Source: Streptomyces fildesensis (GTDB lineage: Bacteria > Actinomycetota > Actinomycetes > Streptomycetales > Streptomycetaceae). Taken from it: a DNA stretch of 64,000 nt. The notes beneath the pieces were generated by a model. It ran no database searches. It was not told the DNA's origin and worked only from the letters and a program-made list of their open reading frames with translations. Position numbers and translations under genes: made by a program. Positions 8,412 to 17,477 of the stretch are shown in pieces. Each line of letters opens with the position of its first letter. The stretch's first letter is position 1. The stretch spans positions 88,117 through 152,116 of the forward strand of contig NZ_JAAIKO010000015.1 in NCBI RefSeq assembly GCF_016107395.1. The letters are read 5' to 3'.

Positions 8412-9584
8412 TCAGCGTCGCACGTCCGCGTACACCTTTTGCAGGTGGTCCACGATCGCGTCGATGGTGAAGGAGTCATGGATCAGCCGCCGGGCCGCGA
8501 CGGAGGCCGCCGCGTGCACCGCCGGGTCGAGCAGCTCCAGGATCGCACCGGCGATCCGGGCGCCGTTCTCGGCACTGTTCCCGCCGCCGGTCTCCTCGCG
8601 GCTGTCCACGAGCCGGCCCGCGCCCGCCGCCTCGATGTCGGGGGCCAGCCCGCAGGTCTTCGTGACGACCACGGGTGTGCCCACGGACATGGCCTCGGCC
8701 GCGGACAGCGAGAACGATTCCTGGATCGACGGGATGACGTAGACGTCCGCCCGCCGCAGCTGCTCGTACACCGCGGTCCTGTCGAGCGCGCCGACGTACT
8801 CCACCGACCCGTCGACCCCCAGCGCGCGGGCGCGGGCCAGGGTCGCCTCCAGGCCGCCCGTGTCGGGCCCGGCGAGCACGAAGCGCGCCTCCGGGTGCTT
8901 GCCGAGCACGCCGGGGACGGCCTCGATGAAGTCCTCGGGCCGCTTGGCGGGGTGCACCCGGGCCAGATACAGCACGGTGGGCGGCCCGCCGTGCGAGGAG
9001 GCCCGCAGTTCCGGGCGGTACTCGCCCTGCGGTTCGACGCCGTTGGCCAGCCGTATGGTGTTGGTCAGTTCGACCGGTTCCACCACGGCGTTGACGTTGC
9101 GGCGCTCGGTCTCGGTGAGGCACAGCACCGCGTCGGCCCGCCGCAGCACCCGCCGCACCCCGAACGCGTCGGAGATCTTGGCGGGCAGCCGCTCGGTCGG
9201 GTCGATCATCCCGTGCGTCTGCAGGACCAGTGGCCGGCCGCACTGCAGGGCGGCGAGCGCGATCGGCAGGGTGACGAGGTCCCGCATGAGGTGGACGTGC
9301 ACGACGTCCGCCGACTTCACCAGCCGGCGCGCCCTGGCCAGCAGTGACGGGGAGGTGATCCCCGCGACGCCGAACCGCCGGATGAGGTGCCGGGCCTGGA
9401 ACAGCTGCGCCGGTACCCCTTCCACCTCGGTCGGCAGCGGCCCCTCGAACTCGTCGCCGAGGGTGACCAGCCGGGCGTCGACCCCGCGCTCGATCAGCCC
9501 GCGCGAGAGGCTGAGCGCCACCCGCGTCGGACCGCCGAAGGCGTGGCTGGGTGTGTGCAGCGTGACGGCGTGCAGGACCCGCAT
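8412..9584 (-). CDS. Glycosyltransferase family 4
   Basis: A 390-aa GT-B glycosyltransferase. The N-terminus MRVLHAVTLHTPSHAFGGP contains the GG acceptor loop; the C-terminal group-1 domain has VLYLARVHPAKRPEDFIEA and the donor-site EX7E region EAMSVGTPVVVTKTCGLAPDIE preceded by IQESFSLSAAE. It probably extends the polysaccharide repeat unit in the cytoplasm. It starts seven bases after the stop of the upstream lipoprotein gene and precedes the polymerase gene, so these form one minus-strand operon starting at the secreted LamG protein. Confidence 0.85.
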   Translation of the reverse strand: MRVLHAVTLHTPSHAFGGPTRVALSLSRGLIERGVDARLVTLGDEFEGPLPTEVEGVPAQLFQARHLIRRFGVAGITSPSLLARARRLVKSADVVHVHLMRDLVTLPIALAALQCGRPLVLQTHGMIDPTERLPAKISDAFGVRRVLRRADAVLCLTETERRNVNAVVEPVELTNTIRLANGVEPQGEYRPELRASSHGGPPTVLYLARVHPAKRPEDFIEAVPGVLGKHPEARFVLAGPDTGGLEATLARARALGVDGSVEYVGALDRTAVYEQLRRADVYVIPSIQESFSLSAAEAMSVGTPVVVTKTCGLAPDIEAAGAGRLVDSREETGGGNSAENGARIAGAILELLDPAVHAAASVAARRLIHDSFTIDAIVDHLQKVYADVRR

Positions 9585-9591
9585 ACCCCGT

Positions 9592-10269
9592 TCACTCCCC
9601 CTTCGAGAAGAGCCAGACGGAGCAGCCCGTGCTGGTGAAGCCGCGTGCGCCGGCCGGCACGGTGACCAGCGCCTTGCTGCCGGAGACCGCCTTGCCGTCC
9701 GCGCCGGTGAGCTTCCAGGAGCAGCCCTTGGACGGGGTCGGCGCGTGATAGGTGCCGGGGGTGATGACGCTGCCGGCCTTCGCCTTGCTCCCGACGGTGA
9801 AGGTGCCGTCGGTGAAGCCGTGTTCCGCCGCCGCGAGTACCGGCTTCTGGTCGGGGCAGAGTGCGGTGACGGCGTCGTGCGCGCCGGAGATCTGGCCGAG
9901 GACGATGCCGCTCGCCGCCGCGTCGGGGTCCCGCTTGGCGATGAACTTGATCTTGTCGCAGGACTCCTGGCCGAGCTCCAGCACGGCCGCCGGGTCCGAT
10001 CCCTTCGGCACCCGGCCGGTCAGGTACTGCTTCTGCTGCTTGGTGAAGGAGCCCGTCGCCGGTGTCAGTTCCGCCGCCGGGACGGTGGGTCCGGGCGTGG
10101 TCGGAGCGGCGGTGGCGGTGGGGTTCTGGTCGAGGCCCCCGGAGGCGGGGGCGGAGGCGGTCGGAGGCGCGGCGGCCTTCGGGTCGCTGCTGGAGCAGCC
10201 GGTCAGGAACACCACCGCCACCGCCGTCGTGATGACGGCGGCGGCGGTGGCCCGGAGCGGGTGGATCAT
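9592..10269 (-). CDS. Secreted lipoprotein of unknown function
   Basis: A 225-aa protein with a clear lipoprotein signal (VVFLTGCSSSD), a Ser/Thr/Pro/Ala-rich spacer, a helical Cys-containing middle (GQESCDKIKFIAKRD ... ALCPDQKPVLAAA) and a beta-rich end with two more Cys (SKGCSWKLTG, STGCSVWLF). I do not recognise a named family. The start codon shares its first base with the stop of the upstream LamG protein gene (TGATG), so both are made together, and the glycosyltransferase follows after seven bases. A role in attaching or assembling the extracellular polymer is a guess from context. Confidence 0.8.
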   Translation of the reverse strand: MIHPLRATAAAVITTAVAVVFLTGCSSSDPKAAAPPTASAPASGGLDQNPTATAAPTTPGPTVPAAELTPATGSFTKQQKQYLTGRVPKGSDPAAVLELGQESCDKIKFIAKRDPDAAASGIVLGQISGAHDAVTALCPDQKPVLAAAEHGFTDGTFTVGSKAKAGSVITPGTYHAPTPSKGCSWKLTGADGKAVSGSKALVTVPAGARGFTSTGCSVWLFSKGE

Positions 10270-12476
10270 CCGGTGAGCCCCAGGGTGCGGTGCTGGGCGA
10301 TCTGCGCGGGAGTCAGAACGCTCGGGTAGATCGCGGTCTCGTCGATGGAGCCGGCGAAGTAGTTGCTCGCGGGCTGGCTCGGCCAGCCGTTGAGCTGGTC
10401 GCCGCCGACGTGCCAGTAACCGGTGTAGTCCTGGCTGGCGGTGTACGCGCTGTTGCTGGACACGAGGTTTCCGTCGACGTACAGCCGCATGCCGTTGGAG
10501 CCCTGGGTACCGACCACGTGGTGCCACTGGCCGTTGTTCAGGCCGGTACCGCTGGCGATGGTGCGGGTCCCGTTGAGGTAGGCGCCGAAGATCAGCTGAC
10601 CGTTGTTGGTCATGTAGATGTGCTTGTCGTAGTTGGAGCTGAGCCGGCCGTTGGTGTTGCTGCCGAAGCCGACGAGCTTTCCGCCCTGCGTGGTGGTCGT
10701 CTTGAACCACGTCTCGACGCTGTACGAGGCCGGGCGGGGGTAGGAGCGGTCGCTGTACGAGTACTGGCTGGTGCCGTTGTACGTGACCGCCGTGCTGTTG
10801 CCCTGGACCGCGGCGGGGACGACCCGGCGGGTCGAGTACCCGACGTTGTCGCCGGCCGCCTGGTTGCCCGAGGCGTCCGCGAGGTAGCCGGCCGTCTCGT
10901 CGTAGCGCCAGTACAGGTTGGCGCCGTCGGCGATCACCTTGGCGGGGTACGACTCGGCGGTGGCCGCGGCGACGGTGGTCGCGTTGGCCGACTTGGCGCT
11001 GACGTTGGTGCCGTCGCTCGCCGACACCCGGTAGGTGTACGACGTGCCCGCCACCACGTTGGTGTCGGTGAAGGTGAGCTGCGGCCGCACCCACGGGAGC
11101 GAGGAGGCGCTGACGGTGTAGACCGGGGTGGCACCGTTGTTCCGGTACACGTTGTAGGTCAGGTTGCCGTCGTCGAGGTCCAGACTGGTCTGCCAGCGGA
11201 CCTGGACCTTGCCGGGCTCCACGCTCGACGCGACGACCTGCGGGATGCTGGGCGCCCCGGTGTCAGGACCGTTCGAGAAGCGGGTCAGACCCTGCTGGGC
11301 CTTGAGGTTGGTGGTGGTGAAACCGCCACCGGCCCAGAGGTAGTCCTTGCCGCCGCCGGACGCGACGATCAGCACACGCGGGCCGACCAGCTCGCCGAGA
11401 CCGTCATTGGTGTCGGGGAACCAGGGCAGCAGCGTCGGGCTGTCGACCGACTCGGCCAGCAGGTGGTGGCGGGTGCCGTCCGGGTACTCGCCCATGGTCG
11501 AGCAGTCGTGGGCGTGCGAACCGCTGTAGATCACCGACTGGTAGAGCGCCAGGTTCTGGGTGGCGCCCAGGCAGGTGTCCCGCCAGCGCTGGTTCCAGTC
11601 GCTGTAGTTGAAGGCGATGCGGCCGTCGAACACACCGCCGCCGGTGCCCTCGTTGGCGACGTAGAAGCCGGTGCTGTCGGTGATGATGTCCTTGACGACC
11701 GACGTGTTGTCGATGAAGCCGTTCGGGTAGTTCTTGGTGACGGCTCCGGTGGTGGCGTCCACCACCGCCAGGGCGTGCGAGTTCGCGCCGTTCACGGTGT
11801 AGAAGTCACCGCCGACGATCACATGTGTGCCGTCGGCCGCGACCTCGACGGCGCGCGCCGTCTCGTCCGTGTCGGCCGTCCACGGCTTCAGGGCGCCCGC
11901 GGTGGTGACCGCGGCCAGGTGGCCGCGGGTCTGGCCCTCGACGGACTGGAAGTCGCCGCCGAGGTAGACGGTGTCGGCGGTCGCCGTCAGCGCGCGCACG
12001 GTGGCGGTGACGTTGACGTGGAAGTCGTTGCGCGGGGTGCAGGTGGCGATGTCGATCGCCGCCAGGTTGCTCACCCCGACGCCGTTGACCGCTCCGAAGG
12101 AGCCGCCCGCGTAGAGCGTCTTGCGGTCCGGTGAGACGGTGAGCGCGCGGACCGTCTCCGTGCCGCCGGTGAAGGACAGGTGGCACCCGGTGGGTGCGCC
12201 CGTCGTGGTGTCGAACGCGGCGAAGTTGACCGCGGGCTGCTCGTTCTCGCCGGCAGCCGAGCCGGGCGGCCGGATGGCCGAGAACGTACCCCCGGCGAAG
12301 ACCACTCCGTCCGCCTGGGCGAAGGCCCAGACGATCCCGTTGGTCTGCCAGGTCGAAAGGTCGTCCGCCGTGATGGCGACCGGCGGAGTCAGTGCCGTCG
12401 CGGACTGCGACGTCATCACTCCCAGTGTCGCGGCCGCCAATGCAGTGGCAACCGAGAACACCCCCAATTTACGCAT
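10266..12476 (-). CDS. Secreted multidomain protein: beta-propeller, fibronectin III, LamG/ConA-like
   Basis: A 736-aa exported protein. After the signal peptide (to about residue 29, ATA-LTPP) comes a propeller-like domain with repeats such as VYLGGDFQSVEGQTRGHLAAV and VIVGGDFYTVNGANSHALAVV (about 30-395), then a fibronectin type III domain (about 405-500, with LTYNVYRNN and YTYRVSASDG), then a concanavalin A-like LamG domain (about 540-736, VETWFKTTT, NNGQWHHVVGTQ, MRLYVDGNLV). The layout suggests carbohydrate or surface binding outside the cell, possibly of the locus's own polymer. ATG 12476 has a GGGGGG site six bases upstream. It heads the minus-strand operon with the lipoprotein, GT4 and polymerase. 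Confidence 0.85.
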   Translation of the reverse strand: MRKLGVFSVATALAAATLGVMTSQSATALTPPVAITADDLSTWQTNGIVWAFAQADGVVFAGGTFSAIRPPGSAAGENEQPAVNFAAFDTTTGAPTGCHLSFTGGTETVRALTVSPDRKTLYAGGSFGAVNGVGVSNLAAIDIATCTPRNDFHVNVTATVRALTATADTVYLGGDFQSVEGQTRGHLAAVTTAGALKPWTADTDETARAVEVAADGTHVIVGGDFYTVNGANSHALAVVDATTGAVTKNYPNGFIDNTSVVKDIITDSTGFYVANEGTGGGVFDGRIAFNYSDWNQRWRDTCLGATQNLALYQSVIYSGSHAHDCSTMGEYPDGTRHHLLAESVDSPTLLPWFPDTNDGLGELVGPRVLIVASGGGKDYLWAGGGFTTTNLKAQQGLTRFSNGPDTGAPSIPQVVASSVEPGKVQVRWQTSLDLDDGNLTYNVYRNNGATPVYTVSASSLPWVRPQLTFTDTNVVAGTSYTYRVSASDGTNVSAKSANATTVAAATAESYPAKVIADGANLYWRYDETAGYLADASGNQAAGDNVGYSTRRVVPAAVQGNSTAVTYNGTSQYSYSDRSYPRPASYSVETWFKTTTTQGGKLVGFGSNTNGRLSSNYDKHIYMTNNGQLIFGAYLNGTRTIASGTGLNNGQWHHVVGTQGSNGMRLYVDGNLVSSNSAYTASQDYTGYWHVGGDQLNGWPSQPASNYFAGSIDETAIYPSVLTPAQIAQHRTLGLTG

Positions 12477-12580
12477 GCGTAGCCCCCCAGGCCCCTAGCG
12501 TTTGCCCGTGGCTCGTACAGCCGACGGTGCAGGGCAGAGTAGGGCGCTCGGTAGGCCCCAGTCTGTAGTTTTGGCGAGAT

Positions 12581-13594
12581 TTAGCGATCTATGCGCACAG
12601 TTGCGCCCGCCAACTGATCGGATACGTGCTGAATGTCGGCATCCACCATGATCCGAGCCAGTTCTTCCACCTTGACCGATGCTTTCCAGCCAAGGAGGTC
12701 GTGGGCCTTGCTCGCATCCCCGATGAGTGCGTCGACCTCGCTGGGCCGCTCGTACTTGGGGTCGTAGCGAACATATTCGGCCCATTCCAGTCCCGCATGG
12801 GCGAACGCGGTCTCCACGAACTGCCGCACCGTAGCAGGCTCACCGGTGGCGACCACATAGTCGTCGGGCTCGTCGCGCTGCAGCATCCGCCACATCGCGT
12901 CCACGTACTCCGGCGCGTAGCCCCAGTCGCGGACCGCGTCGAGGTTGCCGAGGTAGAGCCGGTCCTGCAGGCCGGCCTGGATCCGGGCGACCGCCCGGGT
13001 GATCTTCCGTGTGACGAAGGTCTCCCCACGGCGCGGGGACTCGTGGTTGAACAGGATCCCGTTGACGGCGAACATTCCGTACGCCTCGCGGTAGTTCACC
13101 GTCGACCAGTAGCCGAAGACCTTGGCGCAGCCGTAGGGGCTGCGCGGGTGGAACGGCGTGCTCTCGTTCTGCGGCGGCGGCGCGGCGCCGAACATCTCCG
13201 ACGACGAGGCCTGGTAGACGCGGGTGCTGATACCGCTCGCGCGGACCGCCTCCAGCAGGCGCAGCGCGCCGAGACCGGTCACGTCGCCGGTGTAGAGCGG
13301 CGCGTCGAAGGAGACCCGGACGTGCGACTGCGCGCCGAGGTTGTACACCTCGTCGGGCTGCAGGTCGCGCAGCAGGTTCACCAGGGCGACGCCGTCCGAC
13401 AGATCGGCGTGGTGCAGCACGAGGGAACGATTCGCCTCCTGCGGGCCCTGGTAGATGTGGTCGATCCGCTCGGTGTTGAAGCTGGACGACCGGCGCACGA
13501 GACCGTGCACCGTGTAGCCCTTGGCGAGCAGCAGTTCGGCCAGGTACGAGCCGTCCTGGCCGGTGACGCCGGTGATGAGTGCGCTCTTGCTCAC
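12581..13594 (-). CDS. gmd: GDP-mannose 4,6-dehydratase
   Basis: A 337-aa SDR enzyme that converts GDP-D-mannose to GDP-4-keto-6-deoxymannose, the first step of GDP-L-fucose synthesis. Visible are the NADP-binding GVTGQDGSYLAELL, the RRSSSFNTERIDHIY region typical of Gmd, the catalytic SSSEMFG and YGCAK, and the substrate motif LFNHESPRRGETFVTRK. The start follows an AGGGGGG site (GTG 13594). The gene is divergent from fcl, which performs the next two steps, with a 96-base shared promoter region. The C-terminus is complete. Confidence 0.95.
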   Translation of the reverse strand: MSKSALITGVTGQDGSYLAELLLAKGYTVHGLVRRSSSFNTERIDHIYQGPQEANRSLVLHHADLSDGVALVNLLRDLQPDEVYNLGAQSHVRVSFDAPLYTGDVTGLGALRLLEAVRASGISTRVYQASSSEMFGAAPPPQNESTPFHPRSPYGCAKVFGYWSTVNYREAYGMFAVNGILFNHESPRRGETFVTRKITRAVARIQAGLQDRLYLGNLDAVRDWGYAPEYVDAMWRMLQRDEPDDYVVATGEPATVRQFVETAFAHAGLEWAEYVRYDPKYERPSEVDALIGDASKAHDLLGWKASVKVEELARIMVDADIQHVSDQLAGATVRIDR

Positions 13595-13690
13595 GCGGTC
13601 CCCCCTTAGGGATCCGGATATATTGCTGTTTCGTACGGAAAGCTGGGCTCAGACCCGAATGGGTGATGCCACAGGGCATAATCCGGTGTC

Positions 13691-14635
13691 ATGAAGGCTA
13701 CGAGGGAACTGCTCCCGCCCAGCGCCCGGATCTTCGTCGCGGGACACCGCGGACTGGTCGGCTCGGCGGTCACCCGCCGGCTCACCGCCGACGGCTACCA
13801 GGTGATCACCCGCGGCCGGGACGGACTGGACCTGCGCGACGCCGCGGAGACCGGGAAGTTCCTGGCGGAGGTCCGGCCCGACGCGGTCGTACTCGCCGCC
13901 GCCAAGGTCGGCGGGATCATGGCCAACAGCACCTATCCGGTGCAGTTCATCGAGGACAACCTGCGGATCCAGCTGAGCGTCATCGCCGGCGCACACGCGG
14001 CGGGGGTCGGCCGGCTGCTCTTCCTCGGCTCGTCCTGCATCTACCCCAAGCTCGCCCCGCAGCCGATCCGCGAGGACGCGCTGCTCACCGGCCCGCTGGA
14101 GCCGACCAACGAGCCGTACGCGCTCGCCAAGATCGCCGGCATCGTCCAGATCCAGTCCTACCGGCGGCAGTACGGCGCCTCGTACATCTCGGCGATGCCG
14201 ACCAATCTCTACGGTCCCGGCGACAACTTCGACCTGGAGACCTCGCACGTCCTGCCGGCCCTGATCCGCCGCTTCCACGAGGCGAAGCGGGACGGGCGCG
14301 AGAGCGTCGAGCTCTGGGGCACCGGCTCCCCGCGGCGCGAGTTCCTGCACGTGGACGATCTCGCCGCCGCCTGCGCGCTGCTGCTGCGCACCTACGACGG
14401 CGACGAGCCGGTCAACGTCGGCTGCGGCGACGACCTGACGATCCGCGAACTCGCGCAGACCGTCAGGGACGTCGTCGGCTATGAGGGTGCCATCGCCTGG
14501 GACTCGACCAAGCCCGACGGGACCCCGCGGAAACTGCTGGACGTGTCCCGGCTGACGGATCTCGGCTGGAAGCCGACGATCCCGCTGCGGGACGGCATCG
14601 CCTCGGTGTACACCCAGTGGCGGTCCGAGGCGTGA
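13691..14635 (+). CDS. fcl: GDP-L-fucose synthase
   Basis: A 314-aa SDR epimerase/reductase that turns GDP-4-keto-6-deoxymannose into GDP-L-fucose. It has the Rossmann motif VAGHRGLVGSAVTRRL, the family signature FLGSSCIYPKLAPQPI with the catalytic Ser and Cys, and YALAK as the catalytic Tyr/Lys. With the divergent gmd it gives a complete GDP-fucose pathway, so the polymer is predicted to contain L-fucose (inference). It runs convergently into the glycosylphosphotransferase gene with a 34-base gap. Confidence 0.95.
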   Translation: MKATRELLPPSARIFVAGHRGLVGSAVTRRLTADGYQVITRGRDGLDLRDAAETGKFLAEVRPDAVVLAAAKVGGIMANSTYPVQFIEDNLRIQLSVIAGAHAAGVGRLLFLGSSCIYPKLAPQPIREDALLTGPLEPTNEPYALAKIAGIVQIQSYRRQYGASYISAMPTNLYGPGDNFDLETSHVLPALIRRFHEAKRDGRESVELWGTGSPRREFLHVDDLAAACALLLRTYDGDEPVNVGCGDDLTIRELAQTVRDVVGYEGAIAWDSTKPDGTPRKLLDVSRLTDLGWKPTIPLRDGIASVYTQWRSEA

Positions 14636-14669
14636 GGGGTTGGCGGATGGAGGAACGAAGGGCACCGGT

Positions 14670-16148
14670 CTAATACGCTCCTCGTCCGTCGACCACGGCA
14701 CGGAGCGTGCGGGCCATCACGTCGACATCACTGGTGAACGACCAGTTGTCGACGTACTGCAGGTCGAGTGCGACCGTCTCGTCCCAGGACAGGTCGGAAC
14801 GTCCGCTGACCTGCCAGAGTCCGGTGATACCCGGCTTGACGGCGAGCCGGCGCAGCTCGATCTCGTCGTAGCGGGCCACCTCCTCCGGCAGCGGCGGGCG
14901 CAGCCCGACCAGTGACATCTCACCGCGCAGCACATTGACGAGCTGCGGCAGTTCGTCGAGCGAGCAGCGGCGCAGCAGCCGGCCGACGCTGGTGACCCGG
15001 GGGTCCCGGCGCATCTTGAACATCAGGCCGTCGTTCTCGTTGGCGGCCGTCAGTTCGGCCTTGCGGGCCTCGGCGTCCACGACCATGGTGCGGAACTTCC
15101 ACATGGTGAAAGGCGCGCAGTTCTGGCCGTGCCGGACCTGCTTGTGGAAGGCCGGGCCGGGTGACCCGAGCCGGATGGCGGCGGCGATCAGACCGAACAG
15201 CGGTGCCAGCACCAGCAGCCCGGCGGCGGCGCCGGCCCGGTCCATGGCCGACTTGAGCTGGATCTGGACTCCGCGCCGGGTGGGCGGGGCGATGTGGAGC
15301 ATCGCCAGCCCGGCGGGCGCGGCGAGCTGGACGCGGCGCATGGACACGTCCACCAGTCCCGGCAGGACCGCCAGCGGCAGTCCCGCGTCGTGCAGCGCCC
15401 AGGACAAACGTTTCAGCCGCTCTCCGGCCATCCGCGGTCCCGGTGCCACCAGCACGAGTTCCGCGCGGTGGTCCCGGGCGGCGCCCAGCACGAGCGCGGA
15501 GTCGCCGCTCGGGGCGCTGGGCATCACGGAGCCCAGCCGGGCACTGACCGGCGCGCCGCATTCGAGGTTGGCGTTCCCGACCGGGACGACACCGACGACC
15601 ACATAGGCGTGGTCGGTGCGTCCGGCCAGGTGGCCGACGACATGGTCCGCGGCGCTCGGCTCGCCGATCACCAGGACCTTGCGGACCGCGTGCGCCTCGC
15701 GGCGGGCCGCCGCGAGATGCCGGTGCGTCATCTTGCGGCAGGAGGCGGTCAGCAGCAGTCCGGGCGCGAGCCCGAGCAGCGCCAGTGAGGGCTCGGAGAT
15801 CTCGCCGACGGCGGTACGCGCGACGGCCAGCACTCCGAGCAGGATCAGCCAGTCGTACAGAACCGGCAACGCGGCCCGGGACTCGCCCAGGGAGCGCGCC
15901 GCATAGCGGTGCCTGCCCGCCTGCACACACAGCCAGGCCACCGCGGCCACCACTGCGCATGCCCATGGGTACGGCTGACGCGTCGCCTGGAACACGAGCG
16001 CCACGGGCAGCGCGATACCCACCAGGTCGACGGCGAGCGCCACCGGTAGGTACCACGTCGGTTTGTCACTGAGTCCGCGCGGAGCCTTGCTCCGCACGGG
16101 TTTCGGTTCGGCTTCGATCAGACCATTGGGTACTTCGACACGCCGCAT
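14670..16148 (-). CDS. Exopolysaccharide polyprenyl glycosylphosphotransferase (priming enzyme)
   Basis: A 492-aa membrane protein of the WbaP/CpsE type that starts the repeat unit by moving a sugar-phosphate to undecaprenyl phosphate. N-terminal membrane helices and a Rossmann-like domain are followed by the sugar-transferase domain with its transmembrane anchor and the motifs MWKFRTM, DELPQLVNVLRGEMSLVG and KPGITGLWQVSGR. ATG 16148 is preceded three bases upstream by GGGGGG; the frame is open for 17 more codons without a better site. It stands alone on the minus strand, convergent with fcl. Confidence 0.9.
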   Translation of the reverse strand: MRRVEVPNGLIEAEPKPVRSKAPRGLSDKPTWYLPVALAVDLVGIALPVALVFQATRQPYPWACAVVAAVAWLCVQAGRHRYAARSLGESRAALPVLYDWLILLGVLAVARTAVGEISEPSLALLGLAPGLLLTASCRKMTHRHLAAARREAHAVRKVLVIGEPSAADHVVGHLAGRTDHAYVVVGVVPVGNANLECGAPVSARLGSVMPSAPSGDSALVLGAARDHRAELVLVAPGPRMAGERLKRLSWALHDAGLPLAVLPGLVDVSMRRVQLAAPAGLAMLHIAPPTRRGVQIQLKSAMDRAGAAAGLLVLAPLFGLIAAAIRLGSPGPAFHKQVRHGQNCAPFTMWKFRTMVVDAEARKAELTAANENDGLMFKMRRDPRVTSVGRLLRRCSLDELPQLVNVLRGEMSLVGLRPPLPEEVARYDEIELRRLAVKPGITGLWQVSGRSDLSWDETVALDLQYVDNWSFTSDVDVMARTLRAVVDGRGAY

Positions 16149-16456
16149 GGACCCCCCAGGCACATCGCGACCGACTGAGCGCGGTTGCCACTTCCCCAAG
16201 CAGCAGTGCGCCGTGATAAACCGGAACGCTAGGCCAAAAGGGTGGTCATCCGCTGCGGTTTACGTATATTCGAGCCGTTGTTGTGTCCAAGTTAATAGCT
16301 CAGCTGCACAACGTGGCCATACGGAGTATGGCGGGCGTCCACATCATGGTTACCACCGGGGAGGGACACCTTCCGGAACGTACCGTCCCGGTACCGGACC
16401 GCATGCGGAGGGTAAGCGTCCGGCGCCCAGGACGGCGCCCCTTACAGTTGTCGCTT
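16149..16456. promoter_or_regulatory. Divergent intergenic region, 308 bases
   Basis: This stretch separates the priming glycosyltransferase and the Rsm22-family gene and holds no convincing gene. It is less GC-rich than its surroundings (for example TTTACGTATATTCG near 16259 and AAGTTAATAGCTC near 16290), so promoters for both directions probably lie here. Open frames that cross it (from 16283) look non-coding. Confidence 0.5.
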
Positions 16457-17467
16457 GTGTCCACCTTGCAAGCCCCCGATGACCTGCGCGCCGCGCTGAA
16501 CGGCCTGCTCGACGGTCTGCCGCCGAACCGGGCGGCCCAGGCGGTCGACCGGCTGATCGCAGCCTACCGAGGCGCCACGCCGACCGACGCCCCGATCCTG
16601 CGGGACGCCTCCGACGTCGCCGCGTACGCCGCGTACCGGATGCCCGCCACCTACGCCGCCGTGCGCTCCGCGCTCGCGGAGTTCCAGGCGCGGGCGGGCA
16701 CCTGGGCCCCGGCCACCCATCTGGACGTGGGCGGCGGCACCGGAGCGGCGACCTGGGCGGTCGCCGACACCTGGCAGCAGGACACCCACACCAGCACCGT
16801 CCTGGACTGGTCGGACGCCGCCCTCACCCTCGGCCGCGAACTGGCCGCGGGCGCCGACTCCGCGGCGGTACGGGACGCCGAATGGCGCCGGGCCCCGCTG
16901 GGCGGCGCCGTACGGCTGCCCGAGTCCGACCTGGTCACCGTCTCGTACGTGCTCGGCGAACTGGACGCCGCCGCCCGGGTCTCCGTCGTCGCCGAGGCGG
17001 CCCGCGCGGCACTGGGCGCCGTGGTGATCGTCGAGCCCGGCACCCCGGACGGCTACGCCCGGGTCATCGCCGCGCGCGACCAGCTCCTCGGCGCCGGGTA
17101 CACCGTGCTCGCCCCCTGCCCGCACAACGGGACCTGCCCGATAGAGGGCACCGACTGGTGCCACTTCGCGGCCCGGGTGAACCGCTCCTCGCTGCACCGC
17201 CAGATCAAGGGCGGCTCACTGCCGTACGAGGACGAGAAGTTCAGCTACGTCGCGGCCGCCCGCTTCCCGGCCGCGCCCGCGGCCGGGCGCGTCGTGCGGC
17301 ACCCGCAGATCCGCAAGGGCCAGGTGCTGCTCGACCTGTGCACCCGGGACGACGGACTCTCCCGCAGCATCATCACCAAGAAGCGGCACGGCGACCTCTA
17401 CCGCGCCGCCCGCGACGCGGACTCGGGCGACCCCTGGCCGCCCGCGGCAGACGCGACGGACTCCTGA
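16457..17467 (+). CDS. Rsm22-family small-subunit rRNA methyltransferase-like protein
   Basis: A 336-aa SAM-dependent methyltransferase-like protein. The AdoMet motif LDVGGGTGAATWA lies near residue 95, and the family Cys motif CPHNGTCPIEGTDWCHF near 220-236 probably binds a metal or Fe-S cluster, as proposed for mitochondrial Rsm22. The C-terminal RKGQVLLDLCTRDDGLSRSIITKK region is also typical. GTG 16457 is chosen because the sequence from there (SLVSTLQAPDDLRAAL) matches the usual family start; no strong ribosome site is seen, so the start is uncertain. It is convergent with corA. Confidence 0.8.
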   Translation: MSTLQAPDDLRAALNGLLDGLPPNRAAQAVDRLIAAYRGATPTDAPILRDASDVAAYAAYRMPATYAAVRSALAEFQARAGTWAPATHLDVGGGTGAATWAVADTWQQDTHTSTVLDWSDAALTLGRELAAGADSAAVRDAEWRRAPLGGAVRLPESDLVTVSYVLGELDAAARVSVVAEAARAALGAVVIVEPGTPDGYARVIAARDQLLGAGYTVLAPCPHNGTCPIEGTDWCHFAARVNRSSLHRQIKGGSLPYEDEKFSYVAAARFPAAPAAGRVVRHPQIRKGQVLLDLCTRDDGLSRSIITKKRHGDLYRAARDADSGDPWPPAADATDS

Positions 17468-17477
17468 GCCGGCCGGC

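Noticed and set aside
16283..16456. N-terminal extension of the Rsm22-family gene
   Set aside because: The added residues are unlike the family and lie in the AT-richer promoter region.
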